Assembly (NCBI GenBank): GCA_051530055.1
Contig: CM121341.1
Location: forward strand, 11,718,001 to 11,782,000
Direction: 5' to 3'
DNA length: 64,000 nucleotides
Origin: Neoechinorhynchus agilis
Lineage: Eukaryota; Acanthocephala
Shown: piece after piece, positions 32,900 through 45,289 of the stretch
Layout of the letters: each line of letters starts with the position of its first letter
Numbering within the stretch: position 1 is the first letter of the stretch
Program-made: the position numbers and the translations under genes
Notes under the pieces: model-generated
Database searches by the model: none
The model's input: only the letters and a program-made list of their open reading frames with translations
What the model was told of the DNA's origin: nothing

Positions 32900-34285
32900 A
32901 AACCTCGCGAAGTTCTGATAAGTTCCATGAATGTGGTTGTTTATTTTGGAGTGGATGACGGGTCCGGTGGGGTGGGAAAGTGAATGGTTATTGTAAAGAA
33001 ATTAATCATTATTGTTTCAATTTAACTTAGCGATAATCACTCAGAAAATTGATTTATATTGAAAATTTTCGGCCTTTTCGTTGGTCTTCTTCAGTCAGAT
33101 CTACAATGTTTGCAAGTTTTTTCAACTGCGAATGGGGGTTGAAAAAACTTGCAAACATTGTAGATCTGACTGAAGAAGGCCAACGAAAAGGCCGAAAATT
33201 TTCAATATAAATCAATTTTCTGAGTGATTATCGCTAAGTTAAATTGAATGGTTATTGCTTGCAGGGGAGAGTTTGTGAGGTTGGGTGTTTCCTCTAATTC
33301 ATTTGGGGTGATGATATCCGAGAAGATTGCGTAGTATAGAAAAAGGAGCGTAGATGGAGGGAGGATGAAAGGAATTGTTATTGTGAGTGTTGTGCCCATG
33401 TGAAAAGGGAATAAAATATGGTAAAAATTGTGGTGGTAGGGTTCAGAGGCGTTTTGTTTGTGCGACCGATTTGTAATTTGGAGAGGTTGCAAAATGCAGG
33501 TATAGTTTGCGCTTGATACAGAAATCTTTGATGTGCATGATTTCGTCAGAGGTTAACGAGAGAGAGGGCGGGCTGGGGATTGAGTGATAAGGGCCAGATC
33601 GTTGGTATATAACAAAAGTTTGGAGTGAAACGATAGAGGTTTAAGGTCGTTTAAGAAAATCCGATGTCCATTTTTCGGAAGAAGAATCACTTTAGCAGTT
33701 TTCATGCAGTCATATAAAAGCTGCGATCTTTAATGACGTTAAGAGGTTTTGTGAGTTCGGGGGCGATACATCGAAGAGATAAGTTTTAGATTTCGAATTG
33801 AGGTCAAGGATTTTTAGAAATCTTTTATGTGTGTGATTATGTTAGAGGTTAAGGAGAGGGAGAGGTGGTATGGTGAATGGATGAGATCGCCGGTATATAA
33901 GAAAAGTTTGGAGTGAAACGATAGAGGTTTAAGGTCGTTTAAGAAAATATTAAAAGAAAGTGGTGGCAAGACAGTACCTTGAGGTACGCCTTTGGTGACG
34001 GATTTGATGATCATCGAGGAGGTTGGCGATTGTAGTGATAACAGGCGAGCCAGTGGATATACCACAAGTTTAGACCGTAATCGATACAGGCATGAACAAG
34101 TAGTGAATGGTCTACCGTCTAATGCTTTCGGTAAATCAATTTGAATGCGACGGGTGGCGTGAGAGGGGAGCATGCAATAAATGCTAAGCAGGGCACCCGT
34201 TACAGAAAATTTGGGTTGGATGCTGAATTGTAGGTGCGATATAATTTTCGTTGCAAAGTTGAAAAAGGAAAGTTTTAAAACATTA
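32900..34285 (-). mobile_element. LINE fragments of the 34.3-kb family, minus strand
   Basis: Minus-strand stretches read IQIDLPKALDGRPFTTCSCL, KGVPQGTVLPPLSFNIFLND and LKPLSFHSKLFLYTGD (RT palm) at 34173-33814. The C-terminal part (PPQFLPYFIPFSHGHN) and a CCGGACCCG-type 3' UTR reach about 32.9 kb. A similar RT segment recurs near 33.66 kb, so a local duplication or second copy is involved. A palindrome has inserted at 32994-33244. Confidence 0.75.
32994..33244. repeat. Palindrome of two PLE-type 3' modules with 13-bp TSD
   Basis: Nearly perfect inverted arms (about 33015-33129 and 33141-33243) surround a spacer of about 12 bp. Each contains CTGACTGAAGAAGGCC, loop, GGCCGAAAATTTTC and CAATATAAATC. 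TGAATGGTTATTG at 32981-32993 and 33245-33257 is a perfect TSD. It landed in LINE 3' sequence. Confidence 0.9.
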
Positions 34286-34289
34286 TTCT

Positions 34290-37090
34290 AACGGAATGTC
34301 CATCGTCCATACCTTACTAGCAACGTCGAGTTGTGCCGCTACGCTTGAATAGCCTCCTTTCTAAACTAGATGAAATTTCACCCATTTTATCTACCTAAAA
34401 AGCCGACATAGTCATCTTAACAGAAACGTGGCTTACCCCCTTCAACGGCGATTCAGCTATCCTTCCCGGGCACTCTTCCTTCCATACATACTGCGAGGAC
34501 CGTCCAGGAGAAGGGGTCTCAATTTACGTACAGCAATCGCTACAATACTGCTTATCTCGCACAGGCTCTCTACAAAACCCCGATTTAGAATTCATCGCAG
34601 TCCATTTCGTAGCTCCTCTGAGAAACAGCCTTAGAGAATTCGCCATTGCCGGCGTCTATCGCCCTCCTGGCTCCCGTCCTGAGTCCTCTTTGCTCCAAAT
34701 TGACTCTACGATGGAGCTCATAAACCCCACAAATTCACACCATTTCTTGATTGCAGGAGACTTCAATAATTTATTTCCCTTTCTACCCTTCTCCGAGTTA
34801 CGTAAACTTATTGAGTTCCCAACTCGTCTTGACGCTCACCTCGACAAAGTGTTTGACAAATATCGACGCCTGCTCATCCGGCTCTAACTTCCTTCCTCCC
34901 GCGAACTCTGACCACTCTTCTGCCTTTATTACTTCCTCCACCTCAGCGTATGAAATCTCCTCGTTTACCCGTCTGGGAAAAATGTGATCATCACATCCAA
35001 AATTTTATAAAATTTTTCAACTCTAAATTTCGCACATTCCACTTTGACAAAACAAATAACCCTTCCTTCGCCATGTCCACCCTAACCTCAATCATAAAAA
35101 ACCCTAACTTCGGCAATTCCCAAGAAATTCATTAGGGTCTCCAACCGCGACCAACCATGGATAGTTCCCATTTTGAAACTTCTTCAAAGGCAAGCTTCCA
35201 AAGCCCAACGCAATAACTCTCCATAGTTTGCCTCATTCGTTGACAACACACTTTCCCCGTTTACAAAAAGCACTAACTAACAAAATATCTATAGCCCGCA
35301 AAACTTCCTTTCCTCTAAAATTCGTTCGAACAGCAATTCAACATGGTGGCGGGCATCAAAAACTCTCTTGGTTCCCTTCCCTATTTTGATCTCTACTGAA
35401 TTAAAAGAAGTTTTAGATTCCATCAATCAGAACCTCTGCCCTAACTCAATTTACAATCACTGCTCAACATCAGACGCCAACTCGCCGAGACCTTTGTGTC
35501 GTTATACGAAGTGCTAAAGTATCTCATGAAATTACCTAAAAATTCGTCCTCTCAATCCGAAATCCAAAACTGGGTTCTTCGCTGCATCATCCCCAAACTC
35601 ATCTACCCTCTTACCCACATTATAAACCTCATTTTTTTATATGGCATCTACCCCTCATGCCTGGAAATTGCTAAAGTTATACTTGTTCCAAGAAAAGGGC
35701 ATCCTATTTCGGCCGAATAATCCCATCCAATTTCCATTCTACCCGCTCTTTCAAAAATTATCAAAAAGTGCTTTAAATCTCGCCTTCTTTCACATCTCCA
35801 CGAAAAGTTATCGCCCCTACAATTTGGTTTCCGACCCAGATTTTCTGCAACCGATGTCCTACTTTGCATTTATGACACGCTCCTACGCAACCTCGACAAT
35901 AATCCCTTTCACGTCACCCGTCTCATCCAACTTGATTTATCGAAAGCATTCGACTCCATGGACCATTCAATCCTTCTCCGGGCCTGCTCCCATTTCGGTC
36001 TCAATTTGTGGCAGATCCGCTGGCTAGAATCTTATCCTCACAATCGCAAACAATACATTCACTGCCGATCCACCCCCCCCTCGATGACCACCTCAAGGTG
36101 CTGCCACCACTTCTCTTTAATATTTTTCTAAACAACCTGAAACCTCCCCCCCTCACTCTTAACTCTTCTTATACGCCAACGATATCACCCTCATCACCCA
36201 TTCACCACCCCACCTCTCCCTCTCCTTAACCTCTAACGAAATCACCCGCATCAAAGATTTCTGCATTAATCGCAGACTGCATCTCAATTTCTCTAAGTGC
36301 TTCGAAAGGATATCCACTCTGCCGCAACCCCACATCATCCCCTGAGCTTCTAAATGACATCCTACGAGTAACCTACCTTAGAATTCTGGGTATCCAATTT
36401 CTATCAAATTTGAAATGGGACTCGCACATCACTCTCTCCCTCCAAGCACAGCACTTTTAAAACTTATCTCCTCAAACGCCTCCGACATTTAGGAATTCCT
36501 TCACCCGACCTCTACAAATTTTGCTTCTGCTTTATCTTACCATCCGTCACTTACGGTTACCCCCCTATTTTGCAAGCTTTCCAAATCGCTAATCCGCCGT
36601 CTCGAAATTCTTCACAAAAGAGCATCTAAAATTTGCACAATTGACTTTCCCCCTCTGACCTAATACCTTGATGCTATTTTCATAAAATAATGAAAATGCT
36701 TCGCAGCCCGACCACCACAATTTCTTCCACATATCGGTCCCTTTTCACACGAGCACAACACTCGTAATCCTAATTCGTTTCACCCTCCTATAACTCGCAG
36801 CTCACTATATCTGCGCTCCTTTTTCCATGCTGGCCAATCTTCTATGATATCATGACCTGAAATGATTCTGAGGAAAGAGCAACCTTACAAGCGCTCCTGC
36901 AAGCAATAAACATTAATTCCCACTAGAACGGACCTTCCCACCCAACCGGATATTCTCAAACGAACCTTCCCCGGCTGGATAGTCCCACCCGAACGGGCAT
37001 CCCTCGACTGGAATTTCCCATCTCAACAGACGCGTTTTTTTAGAACAACTCCGAACTCGAGTGCTTATGAGGACCTAAATGTACATGGTT
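34290..37090 (+). mobile_element. LINE with endonuclease, RT and 3' tail, degraded
   Basis: Endonuclease motifs come first (DIVILTETWLTPF, EFAIAGVYRPPGSRP, HFLIAGDFNN at 34.4-34.8 kb). RT pieces follow: IIPKLIYPLTHIINLIFLYG near 35.6 kb, LIQLDLSKAFDSMDHS near 35.95 kb, IFLNNLKPPP near 36.12 kb. The thumb and C-terminus (LEILHKRASKICT) lie at about 36.6 kb. The 3' UTR has AACGGACCTTCCCACCC-type repeats and ends with TCGAGTGCTTATGAGGACC. The frame is broken many times. It is the longest copy of the family also seen at 3.99, 17.95, 33, 47.85 and 61.74 kb. Confidence 0.85.
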
Positions 37091-37600
37091 CCTATTCTGT
37101 ATTTTTTTACCAATAAACGAGCCATTATTATTGGCCAGCTCACTCGAACGTGTCTCGGCTCTAAAATCGCGTCTTCGATAATACCCATAATTTGCGGAGT
37201 GAAATTGATTTCGTTTAGCAAAAAAGCAGCATGTGAATCCGATTGTAATTGGTTGTACCATAGGCCAATTAGCTGATAGGATTGCCTGCAAAATCGCACC
37301 TCCTTTACTGGTCGATAGCTTCTACCATTTTAACTCGATGATTGCATTCAAAAAGGAGTTCCCGGGATTATCACCATTCGTCGCGATGCGTAACGATATC
37401 GACTTGATATTTGGGGACACTGCGAACGACCATAAAATCAACGCAAGATAAAATGTACAAAACGAAAGTCAGGCCCCACTCATAAAGATGGGCAAAAAAT
37501 GATAATACCACTCTTCAGTGGATTATAAAAACAATGCGCGATGTATGCGTTATTTTAAGACGATTAAAGTATTGATGAAATTGTCAAATGAGCAATAATC
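37091..37600 (+). other. Upstream region of THOC2 with an open stretch
   Basis: The plus-strand frame about 37233-37451 is open (TIGQLADRIACKIAPPLLVD, ending in DHKINAR) and could be an exon, but I cannot assign it. Otherwise the region holds nothing recognised. It presumably contains the THOC2 promoter and first exon. Confidence 0.3.
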
Positions 37601-37642
37601 AGCTACCATTTAAAAACGCGCTTTATCAACGAAAGAACTCAA

Positions 37643-40600
37643 ATGATTTTCATCGTTCTGAAAGTAATCGCATCGAGTTGTGATCGGTATTTGAAGGTTA
37701 TGACCGAAGTTTCTGTGCTGATACTTGATCGGTGTCAGACTGCACTCCGTTTAAATACGATAGATTCGCTAAGTGAACTAATGAATGATGTGAAAGGTCG
37801 ATCTGGAATTGTGGAGATCTTGAGCGTTCTTGATATTCAATTCTCGCGTTCCTCAGCATTCCACGATCTTCTACGTCAGCTTTCTAGTGATTGCGATGAC
37901 GACGAACGCCGCTTGCTTCTGGACCAACTACAATTGGACACGATCACGGCCTGTGGTCTGGTACCTGGTTGTTGTAGGTCTTTGAACCAGAAAATGATAA
38001 AGGTAAAGACTCGATCGTTCTATAAACAACAAAAGTATAATTTGTTTCGAGAAGAGTCTGAAGGGTTTGCCCGTCTTATAGTCTTATTGTTTTCCGGTCA
38101 GTGTGACACAGATACTGCATTGTCGATCATTGGCCTCTACAACATTGATCCCAATCGCGTAGTTGATCTGATCCTTGAATCAATCGAACGATGCCCCTCA
38201 AAAATCACTGTCTATGTTGATATTCTACGTAATCTTGAGAATGCAGACCATGCACTCATAACGAAACTTCTAGGCTTTAAGTTCAAATTTCTAATGAAAC
38301 AAGTGGATCCGGATGTGGGTCTTTATGCTCTCGCAGCGCGTTGTGTACTTCATAAACTCGTTCAGAGCAGCGACGATCTATGCACTCTGTTAAAATCAAT
38401 CGATTTGGCCAATGACAGCAATCTGTTACTATTTGTTGAACAACTAATTATCGCTCAAATTGATGAAAAGAATGACAATCTCGATGTGGTCGAACAAATC
38501 CTCGATTCCATTGCTGGGGAAGACAAACTCGAATTTACTTATGCTATGGATGCTCTTTGCTCTTTCTTTGAACGACGATTCATCGACAATCTCTATAACG
38601 CCTCGTGGAATCGCTCTGCTAAGCAACAACACGAGGCTTCTAAATCGTTCGAACAGTATTTGGAAGATTTAAACGCTCAAAGAATTCTACAGGCAGCTAG
38701 AATGCTCATGAGTCATGCTAGTCGATCTCCGAGGCTGCTCACGAAAATTGTAAGAATTGGTGGGTACTTTATGAGGCATGTAAATAGCCGATTCCATTTT
38801 GGTTTCCTCAATAGGTGGTGGGCTAGAAGGTTTTATCCAAGACACGGACTCAATTAAGTCACGTGACTGCTAAAAAGCATTCAACCCTCACTTACTGAAA
38901 GTTTAAATCTAGAATTATTTTTGCTAATTAAGGTACACAAGTAAGTTTTGCATTCGTACTCATTGAAAAGGATCTTATGACCTAAATAGATCTTCTAAAT
39001 GCACTCGCCTTTTACTTTATATCAAACTGATTTCATTCATATTGATTAATAGCGAGAACAGCGGGGAACATTAGAGGACTTAAAGTTCATGACTAGGAGC
39101 ACGAGATCAATTGGTTCTCGTGGAAAGTCCTTTCGTGCACTGAGCCGGATTGTTACATTATTCTCTTGAGCCGAACTGGAATCGGCTACAATAGTGGACA
39201 AGTTGAAGTATGCAGACATTTTTGAACAATTATTGATTTTGATCGTCCTTCCGTCGGTGGCAATGCTGGATGGGAACGAACCTCTCGTGTTGGAACTATG
39301 GTTTTGGATCGGTGCATATGGATATAAACAACGATTTCGTTTATATGGATATTGGGAAAGTCATGTATACGAGAACAGCGGTGAAATGGTTCGCGCTCGT
39401 AGACAGCAAGTCCTTCAAAAAGCTCGCTACATCACAAAACGGATCACCAAGGATAACGTGAAGGGATTTAGTCGACTGCTGGCAAAAAGCAGCCACTGCA
39501 ATCCTTTAATATGTCTCGACTACATTCTTCAAAGTATACAACGATACGACAATTTCATCATTCCAGTGGTTGATTCTCTCAAATACCTTTCTCATTTATC
39601 GTTCGATGTTATATTGTTTTTGGTAATAAAAGCGTTAGCCGATGGAAACCGTCAACAAAAGAAGTGTGCCGGAACTGCGTTTTCTCCGTGGTTAAAGAGT
39701 CTTTGTTTGTTTGCGAGTTGCTTGTGCCGGAAATACAGTGTCGATCTGTCACCTCCTGTCGATTACGTAATCAATCAATTGAAGAAAAGAAAATGTCTTG
39801 ATCTTCTGCTACTTCAGGAGTTGTTAGAAAAGATGTGTGGGACGGAAGTGTTCAGTGGAGTTACTGAACACCAATTGGAATGCCAAGCAGGCGGCGAAAT
39901 TCTTCGAGCTGAAGGTGGATGTTTTTTGGCTACATCAGCCCCCAACACGGGTCTTCAGAGAAACTCAAGAAAAAGCATGCAACGTCTACGAGAAGTTTTA
40001 ATGAGCGACGGCCGAGCATTAGACCTTTGTGTCTTAATAGCTCAAATGCGAGACTGGGTTGTGTTTGGTAACGATCCGGGAATTCATCCATACCCAAAGT
40101 TCATTGGCTTTTTGTATGATCAATGCCAAAACACTTTGTGTCAACTCCTAGAATTCGTCGGTATTCCATCCGCTGATCAACTCGTCGGCCTGCCTGCTGA
40201 TATTGGAGTATTGGTCAATAAATATAGAGTAGCGGTGGACGCATCATTCATGATTGCGCGTCCGGCATATAACTGCTTTACCGAATCAAAGTTTGAAGAG
40301 CTTGTAAACACTGCAGCTTGTGCAGATGAAGAGTACGAAGAGGACGAGTTAACTGTGAAACGGGAGTGTTATTTCAAAGCATCCGAAGCGGTGATGGCTC
40401 CTCTTGTAGATCTCGTCCGTACTCTTCAAGTCGGGCGTTTGGCAGGTGCGAATATCGTTACGAAAGGTGGACTGAAGCGAGATCATGAGTTTTGGGAATG
40501 CTCGTGTAGTTTCGCTTTATTCTACGCGACTTTCTGGACTTCTAGGGTGTACGACATTGAGTGTCCCTCTCGTGCGTATGAACGTCAGATTGAACACACG

Positions 40601-41912
40601 AGTCAGACACTTGCTTCTACGCCGGACTCAACTCATAAATTGAGAAGAGAACGAGAGAGACTTAAAACGATTATTCAGAGGCTAGATGATGAACACGCGA
40701 ATCACGTAACCCATGTGGAATTGTTTAAATGGAGAATGAGACAAGAGATGGACAGTTGGTTTGTGAAGAAGTCTCAGACCAAAACCGAAATCATCACTGA
40801 GTTCCTTCAATTATGTGTATTTCCACGATGTATTCTCAGTGAGATTGACGCTGTTTATTGTTCAAAGTTCATCAACGAGCTTCATCGTCTTAAATTGCAA
40901 AACTTCTCTACTATTATTTGTTTTGATAGAACATTCACGGAGACTATGGTACTTGTAGCAAGTTGCACTGAGTGCGAAGCTGAGCGATTTGGACGATTCT
41001 TGGCTTGTATGCTGGAGACTGTAAAGCAGGGAACGAGTATGGATAAAGGCTATGGGCTAAAAATTCATTTTTATTATTATTCCAATTCACGCGTTACTAA
41101 GTCACAAAATGAATTATTTAGGATATCTGAACAAATAAGCGTTTGACTAGGAGGAATCTTCTGTTCCTAGAGATAGATTTCAGATTCAAAAGGGTCCACT
41201 ATTTATGGTTCTCGCTGCTTTATCTCGTTCCTATGCAATAATGCGCTGGCATAGAGACAAAGAGATATACGACAAGGAATGTCTTCATTACCCCGGATTC
41301 TTAACAATGTTTCGGCATGCGAGTACACCTTCGTCCAACGCTAATCAGCAGCAGCCATCAACTGAAAAAAGTCCCGAGGAGCAACTTGATTACGAGAATT
41401 TCAGACACGTATGTTTCAAATGGCATTACACGCTAACTCGATCGATTGTAAGCTGTCTGGAATCGGGAGATTATCCGCAAATCCGTAACGCCCTTAAAAT
41501 TTTGACAAAGCTCCTTGTGGCTGACTACCCAAAAGTCGTCCGCTTGTATGAGAACATTGAAAAGAAAGTTGAAGCAATTTGTTCAGCTCAGAAGGATAAA
41601 AGAGATGATGTTGCAACACTCGCAGTCGCTTATCTAGGTCAATTGAGAGCGATTCGCGGAAATGTTGTGCCAGAAGAACAGTTTCATTTTAAGCCACAAC
41701 CACCACCTTCGGCATCGGCACCTATCCAGAATTCGAAGACGTCGCCACCGCAGATCACTAACGAAAACGCCGATCATGATGGGAAAGGCGATAAGAAACC
41801 GGCACAAACAATGGTCGTTATTTCGGCTAGGAAGAGAGTACCTCCTTTGCCCGCTGATAAGCCCTTCTTTGAGGCAAAGAGACCGAATAGAGTTTCCGAA
41901 GCCAAGAGATGA
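37643..41912 (+). CDS. THOC2: THO complex subunit 2, at least three exons
   Basis: THOC2 is the scaffold of the nuclear THO/TREX complex that couples transcription to mRNA export. Exon A (37643 to about 38.78 kb) matches the N-terminal third: KVKTRSFYKQQKYNLFREES, NIDPNRVVDLILES, LGFKFKFLMKQ, VRIGGYFM. Exon B (about 39.17-41.02 kb) carries YKQRFRLYG, ARYITKRITKDNVK, SHCNPLICLDYIL, PVVDSLKYLSHLSFDVILF, EGGCF, FLQLCVFPRCILSEIDAVYC and ASCTECEAERFGRFLACMLE. Exon C (about 41.19-41912) has ECLHYPGFLT, DYENFRHVCFKWHYTL and a proline-rich basic tail. Introns are about 0.4 and 0.17 kb; donors such as GTAAAG at 41021 are visible, but exact junctions are not settled. About 1,250 residues, against roughly 1,590 in human. 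The true start may lie in an earlier exon. Confidence 0.93.
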
Positions 41913-42059
41913 ACTTGAGCGTTTGGGGTTTTGTATAAAAGCTCATAATCATCATTTGTGTTCCAGGAATTGTGCGCGGTGCGTGTTAATGGATCTTAAA
42001 GTTAAAAATTGCGATTCTTTAATCTTGCCTTATTTGTTGTCCGAATCAGGGATATAAAG

Positions 42060-42413
42060 ATCTTGCTGACTGAGTCTTTTACGATAAAACGGAAAAGCAA
42101 CGAAATTACAGTAATAATCTTTATTTTGGTGTATTGTCATTTGACTTATTAGTTTTCAGAGGCTAACTAAAGTTTTAATTTTAGAAAGATCGATGTGGCT
42201 GTATGCCTAAAACAGAAAATAAGCTCAGTAAGGGATGTTCTAAAAAATGAATCTACATAACCGACTTGCCAGTAAAGATAAAAAATCAGGTAGTTGAGAA
42301 TATAAGCAAAACATTTAGATTGATGGACATTTTCGTGAGTCAAAAAAATATACGTCACCGATACAACTTTTGTGTGTATCGATAGATCACTTGAGGATAT
42401 CTGAACTATCGTT
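42060..42413. other. Spacer downstream of THOC2
   Basis: AT-rich with no gene or repeat recognised. Confidence 0.4.
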
Positions 42414-42488
42414 GACGAAGTGGCCGAGAAGTTAAGGCGACTGGTAATCTAATGGGTTGTCCCTCGTGTTCGAATTCCACCCCCATCG
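42414..42488 (+). pseudogene. tRNA-Ser-like relic
   Basis: GACGAAGTGGCCGAG, AAGTTAAGGCG and GTTCGAATTCC are the acceptor 5' strand, D arm (A-box-like) and T arm (B-box-like) of a class II tRNA-Ser. Several bases of the 5' anticodon stem are missing, only about four of seven acceptor pairs form, and the T stem is weak. It is therefore a decayed tRNA gene or the head of a tRNA-derived SINE rather than a working tRNA. Confidence 0.6.
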
Positions 42489-42727
42489 AACGTTCCGATA
42501 TCCGCTTCGGTTTTCATTTGCCTCGCACACAGTTTTTCTGCGCCTGTCAAGTATTTTTCGTCTTTGCTTAATCTCATTCCTATTTTAAATTTTAAGTGTA
42601 CAGCGTCTAGATTTTTCTTGGTTTTCGGGTATTCAAATTGCCACCGCTTGTCACAAACGTAATCCACCCGTATCGGGAAACTCTTCGTTTACTAAAAAAC
42701 AAAATTCACAATACAATTCTTACTCAA

Positions 42728-43189
42728 ATGACTTCTCGGGTATCGATCGCAATCCACTCCCTCATTTTGATTGGAATAATCGCGACAATTTCCAGCTTCA
42801 TTATTATCGCATACCGAGATGGAAATTTTGAACCCGAATTCATAAAGAAATTATTTGATCCCGAATGCTTCGCCAGGTTTTGTATCATGAACGGCAGAAG
42901 AGTAACTTTTGTCGTGACGATGACCGCCGGCGTTATGTGTTCTATTCTCTGCTCCTGTTGTTTCATTATCCGTTGCCGATGTTGCAAACGCGAATACTCT
43001 TTATTTATAAGTTTCATTATGGCGATCATTGGAGGATGTTTGACATTCTTTGGTTTGATACTTTATCTGATGCTTCATGAATTTCGTATACCCGCGATCG
43101 CCATAGTCGGTGTCTTCGGAGGAATCATGACTGTGATCGGTGATATTTGCGTTTGCCAAAACATTATTGTATCGTGTGTTAAAGAATAA
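42728..43189 (+). CDS. Four-helix membrane protein, 153 residues, family unknown
   Basis: The first good ATG (MTSRVSIAIHS) is at 42728; the frame upstream lacks one. Four hydrophobic helices are plain: SLILIGIIATISSFIIIAY, a span around VTMTAGVMCSILCSCCFII, one around MAIIGGCLTFFGLILYL, and one around IPAIAIVGVFGGIMTVIG. The first loop holds two cysteines (DPECFARFC). A CRCCKREY cysteine-basic patch follows helix 2 on what would be the cytoplasmic side. The tetraspan layout recalls small invertebrate tetraspan or claudin-like proteins, but diagnostic motifs are absent. A complete single exon is plausible. Confidence 0.6.
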   Translation: MTSRVSIAIHSLILIGIIATISSFIIIAYRDGNFEPEFIKKLFDPECFARFCIMNGRRVTFVVTMTAGVMCSILCSCCFIIRCRCCKREYSLFISFIMAIIGGCLTFFGLILYLMLHEFRIPAIAIVGVFGGIMTVIGDICVCQNIIVSCVKE

Positions 43190-43299
43190 AGCGATGATCG
43201 AAATATGTATAAATATTCGATATTCCGGCAAAAAATTTAAGTCTTAAGATTAAGATCGTTTTAGAAGATAGTCTAGGCAGATCAACGATTTGTGTCGCT

Positions 43300-45240
43300 T
43301 TGAATTATCACACGATTTTCGAATCTGCCGCCGGAATCACAAATGGTGGATTCGTTTTGCTGGGCATCGGGATGGTTCCTTCTTCACTGACACGATGACC
43401 TAGAAAGTCGAGAGCCTTTACGCCGAATACGCACTTTGGCAGGTTGATGGCTAGTCCCTGTTCAGCTAGACGAGTGAATAGGACTCTAAGGTCGCGTAAA
43501 TGATCGGCCTGATTGTAACTGGCGATGAGGATGTCATCCAGGTACACGAAAGCGAAATCGAGACTGGAGCAGACTGCGTCCATCAGCCTTTGAAAGGTTT
43601 GTGCAGCATTTTTGAGGCCAAAAGGCATCCTGATGAATTCGAACAAACCGAATGGCGTTATGATTGCCGTCTTAGGTATGTCTTGGTCTGCGACCGGGAT
43701 TTGATGATAGCCTCGGACCAAATCGACCTTCGAGAATATCTTCCGTCCGAAAAGCTGCGCTGAGAAATCGTGGATGTGAGGGACCGGATATCTATCAGGA
43801 GTGGTGATTTCGTTTAATCATCGATAATCGCCGCACGGCCTCCATGTGCCGTCTGATTTCGGAACCACGTGTAACGGAGACGCCCACTGGCTGCTTGATC
43901 GTCGAATGATTCCGAGCGATTCCATTCTGACGAATTCCTCTGGTGCGATGGCTAGTTTCTCAGGTGTAAGGTTTCGCGCGCGTGCGTGGATAGGAGCACG
44001 ATTCGTTTGAATATGGTGCCGCACACCATGCTTTACCTCAGTACCCGAGAAATCGTGAGTACTGATGCCCGGGAATGCACTCAACATCTTTGCGTAAATC
44101 GAAATTTTTGGACTTGTAGTATTCACTTGAGCTACTTCGGTTTCTTTTCGTGATGAGGGAATACCTTCTCCCCTGTGGTTTAATCGGTCGACCAACTTTT
44201 ACCCACGGGCATCGACTAGCAGTCCGCTGTGTCGAAGGAAATCAGCCCCAGCAACGGTTGCCGCACAGCTGCGATCAGAAACTTCCACTTAATCGTCCAT
44301 TTACCGAAACGAAGCACCACCATCCGGCTCCCGAATGTTTTGATTGAGGAGCCGTTAGCCGCGGTAAGTGTTCGGCTTTGTGCACTAACTGACTTATCAG
44401 CTATCGATGCCGGCATAACACTCACCTCGGCACCGGTGCCCACTAGAAATCGTCGACTTGTCCCACTGTCGTGAACATAGAATAACGTGTTTATTTCCTT
44501 AGCAGTTTTTTTAAACGCGTCTTGTGCCATCTAACAAGGTGGTCGACAACGCTTGGCGCGGTTGCCGTACCGTTGGTGATAGAAGCAAATATCCGTTTGC
44601 TTCTTTTTGGTTTGTTCGGCAGGGAATACGAAATCGGTGTTTTGTTTAGTCGATCCCGCGGTGGACCGCTTTGCCCTGAACAATTCGTCGGCTGCTTGTG
44701 CAAGTTTACGGGGATCCGTAATCTTGGAGTGAACAAGTACCGAGCGCATGTCCTCAGGTAGCCGCTCCATGAACATCTGCATGAACAAGAAGCAGGGGGG
44801 TGTTTCCCGAGGTATCCTAACATCTTGTCCATGAGTTCTGATGGTTGAGCGTACCCTAGTTCCTCCATGTATAGAATCCGGCTGGCACGCTCGTATTCCG
44901 ACAAGGAAAATGTATCGAGTAAGCGGTCTTTGAGTGCGTCGTACTTCTTTTGCTGCGGCGGAGTCTCCAGGAGATCTATTACTCGTCCGGCAGTATTTTG
45001 ATCCAGAGCTGCGAGGACGTAATAGAATTTGGTGTCGTCTGCGTAATGCTCCTCAGTGCAAATTGAGCCTCAGCTTGCACGAACCACACTCGGGATTGTT
45101 CGATCCAAAAAAGGTGGCAGTTTCATGCTTACCGCTTGAATCGATGCCTGACTGTCCATATCTTGTTGCTTCGCTAACAAGCGTCGGGGTCACCAATGTA
45201 GTTCAACTCAAAAACCAACGCGCTCTGCTTTCTAGTTGTA
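43300..45240 (-). mobile_element. Ty3/gypsy LTR retrotransposon fossil (gag-protease-RT)
   Basis: Reading down the minus strand: a gag-like region (LSEYERASRILYMEELGYAQ), a zinc-knuckle-like stretch, an aspartic protease region (VGTGAEVSVMPAS), then the RT ([44 protein letters not shown]). This belongs to the CsRn1-like part of Ty3/gypsy. RNase H and integrase are missing and no LTR is recognised, so it is a truncated, broken old copy. It faces away from a second gypsy starting near 45.29 kb. Confidence 0.88.
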
Positions 45241-45289
45241 CTACATGCACCATGCGTGCATATCAATTGGTGGACCTCTGACGTACTCG

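Noticed and set aside
42414-42488. A functional tRNA-Ser
   Set aside because: Acceptor pairing and anticodon stem are broken.
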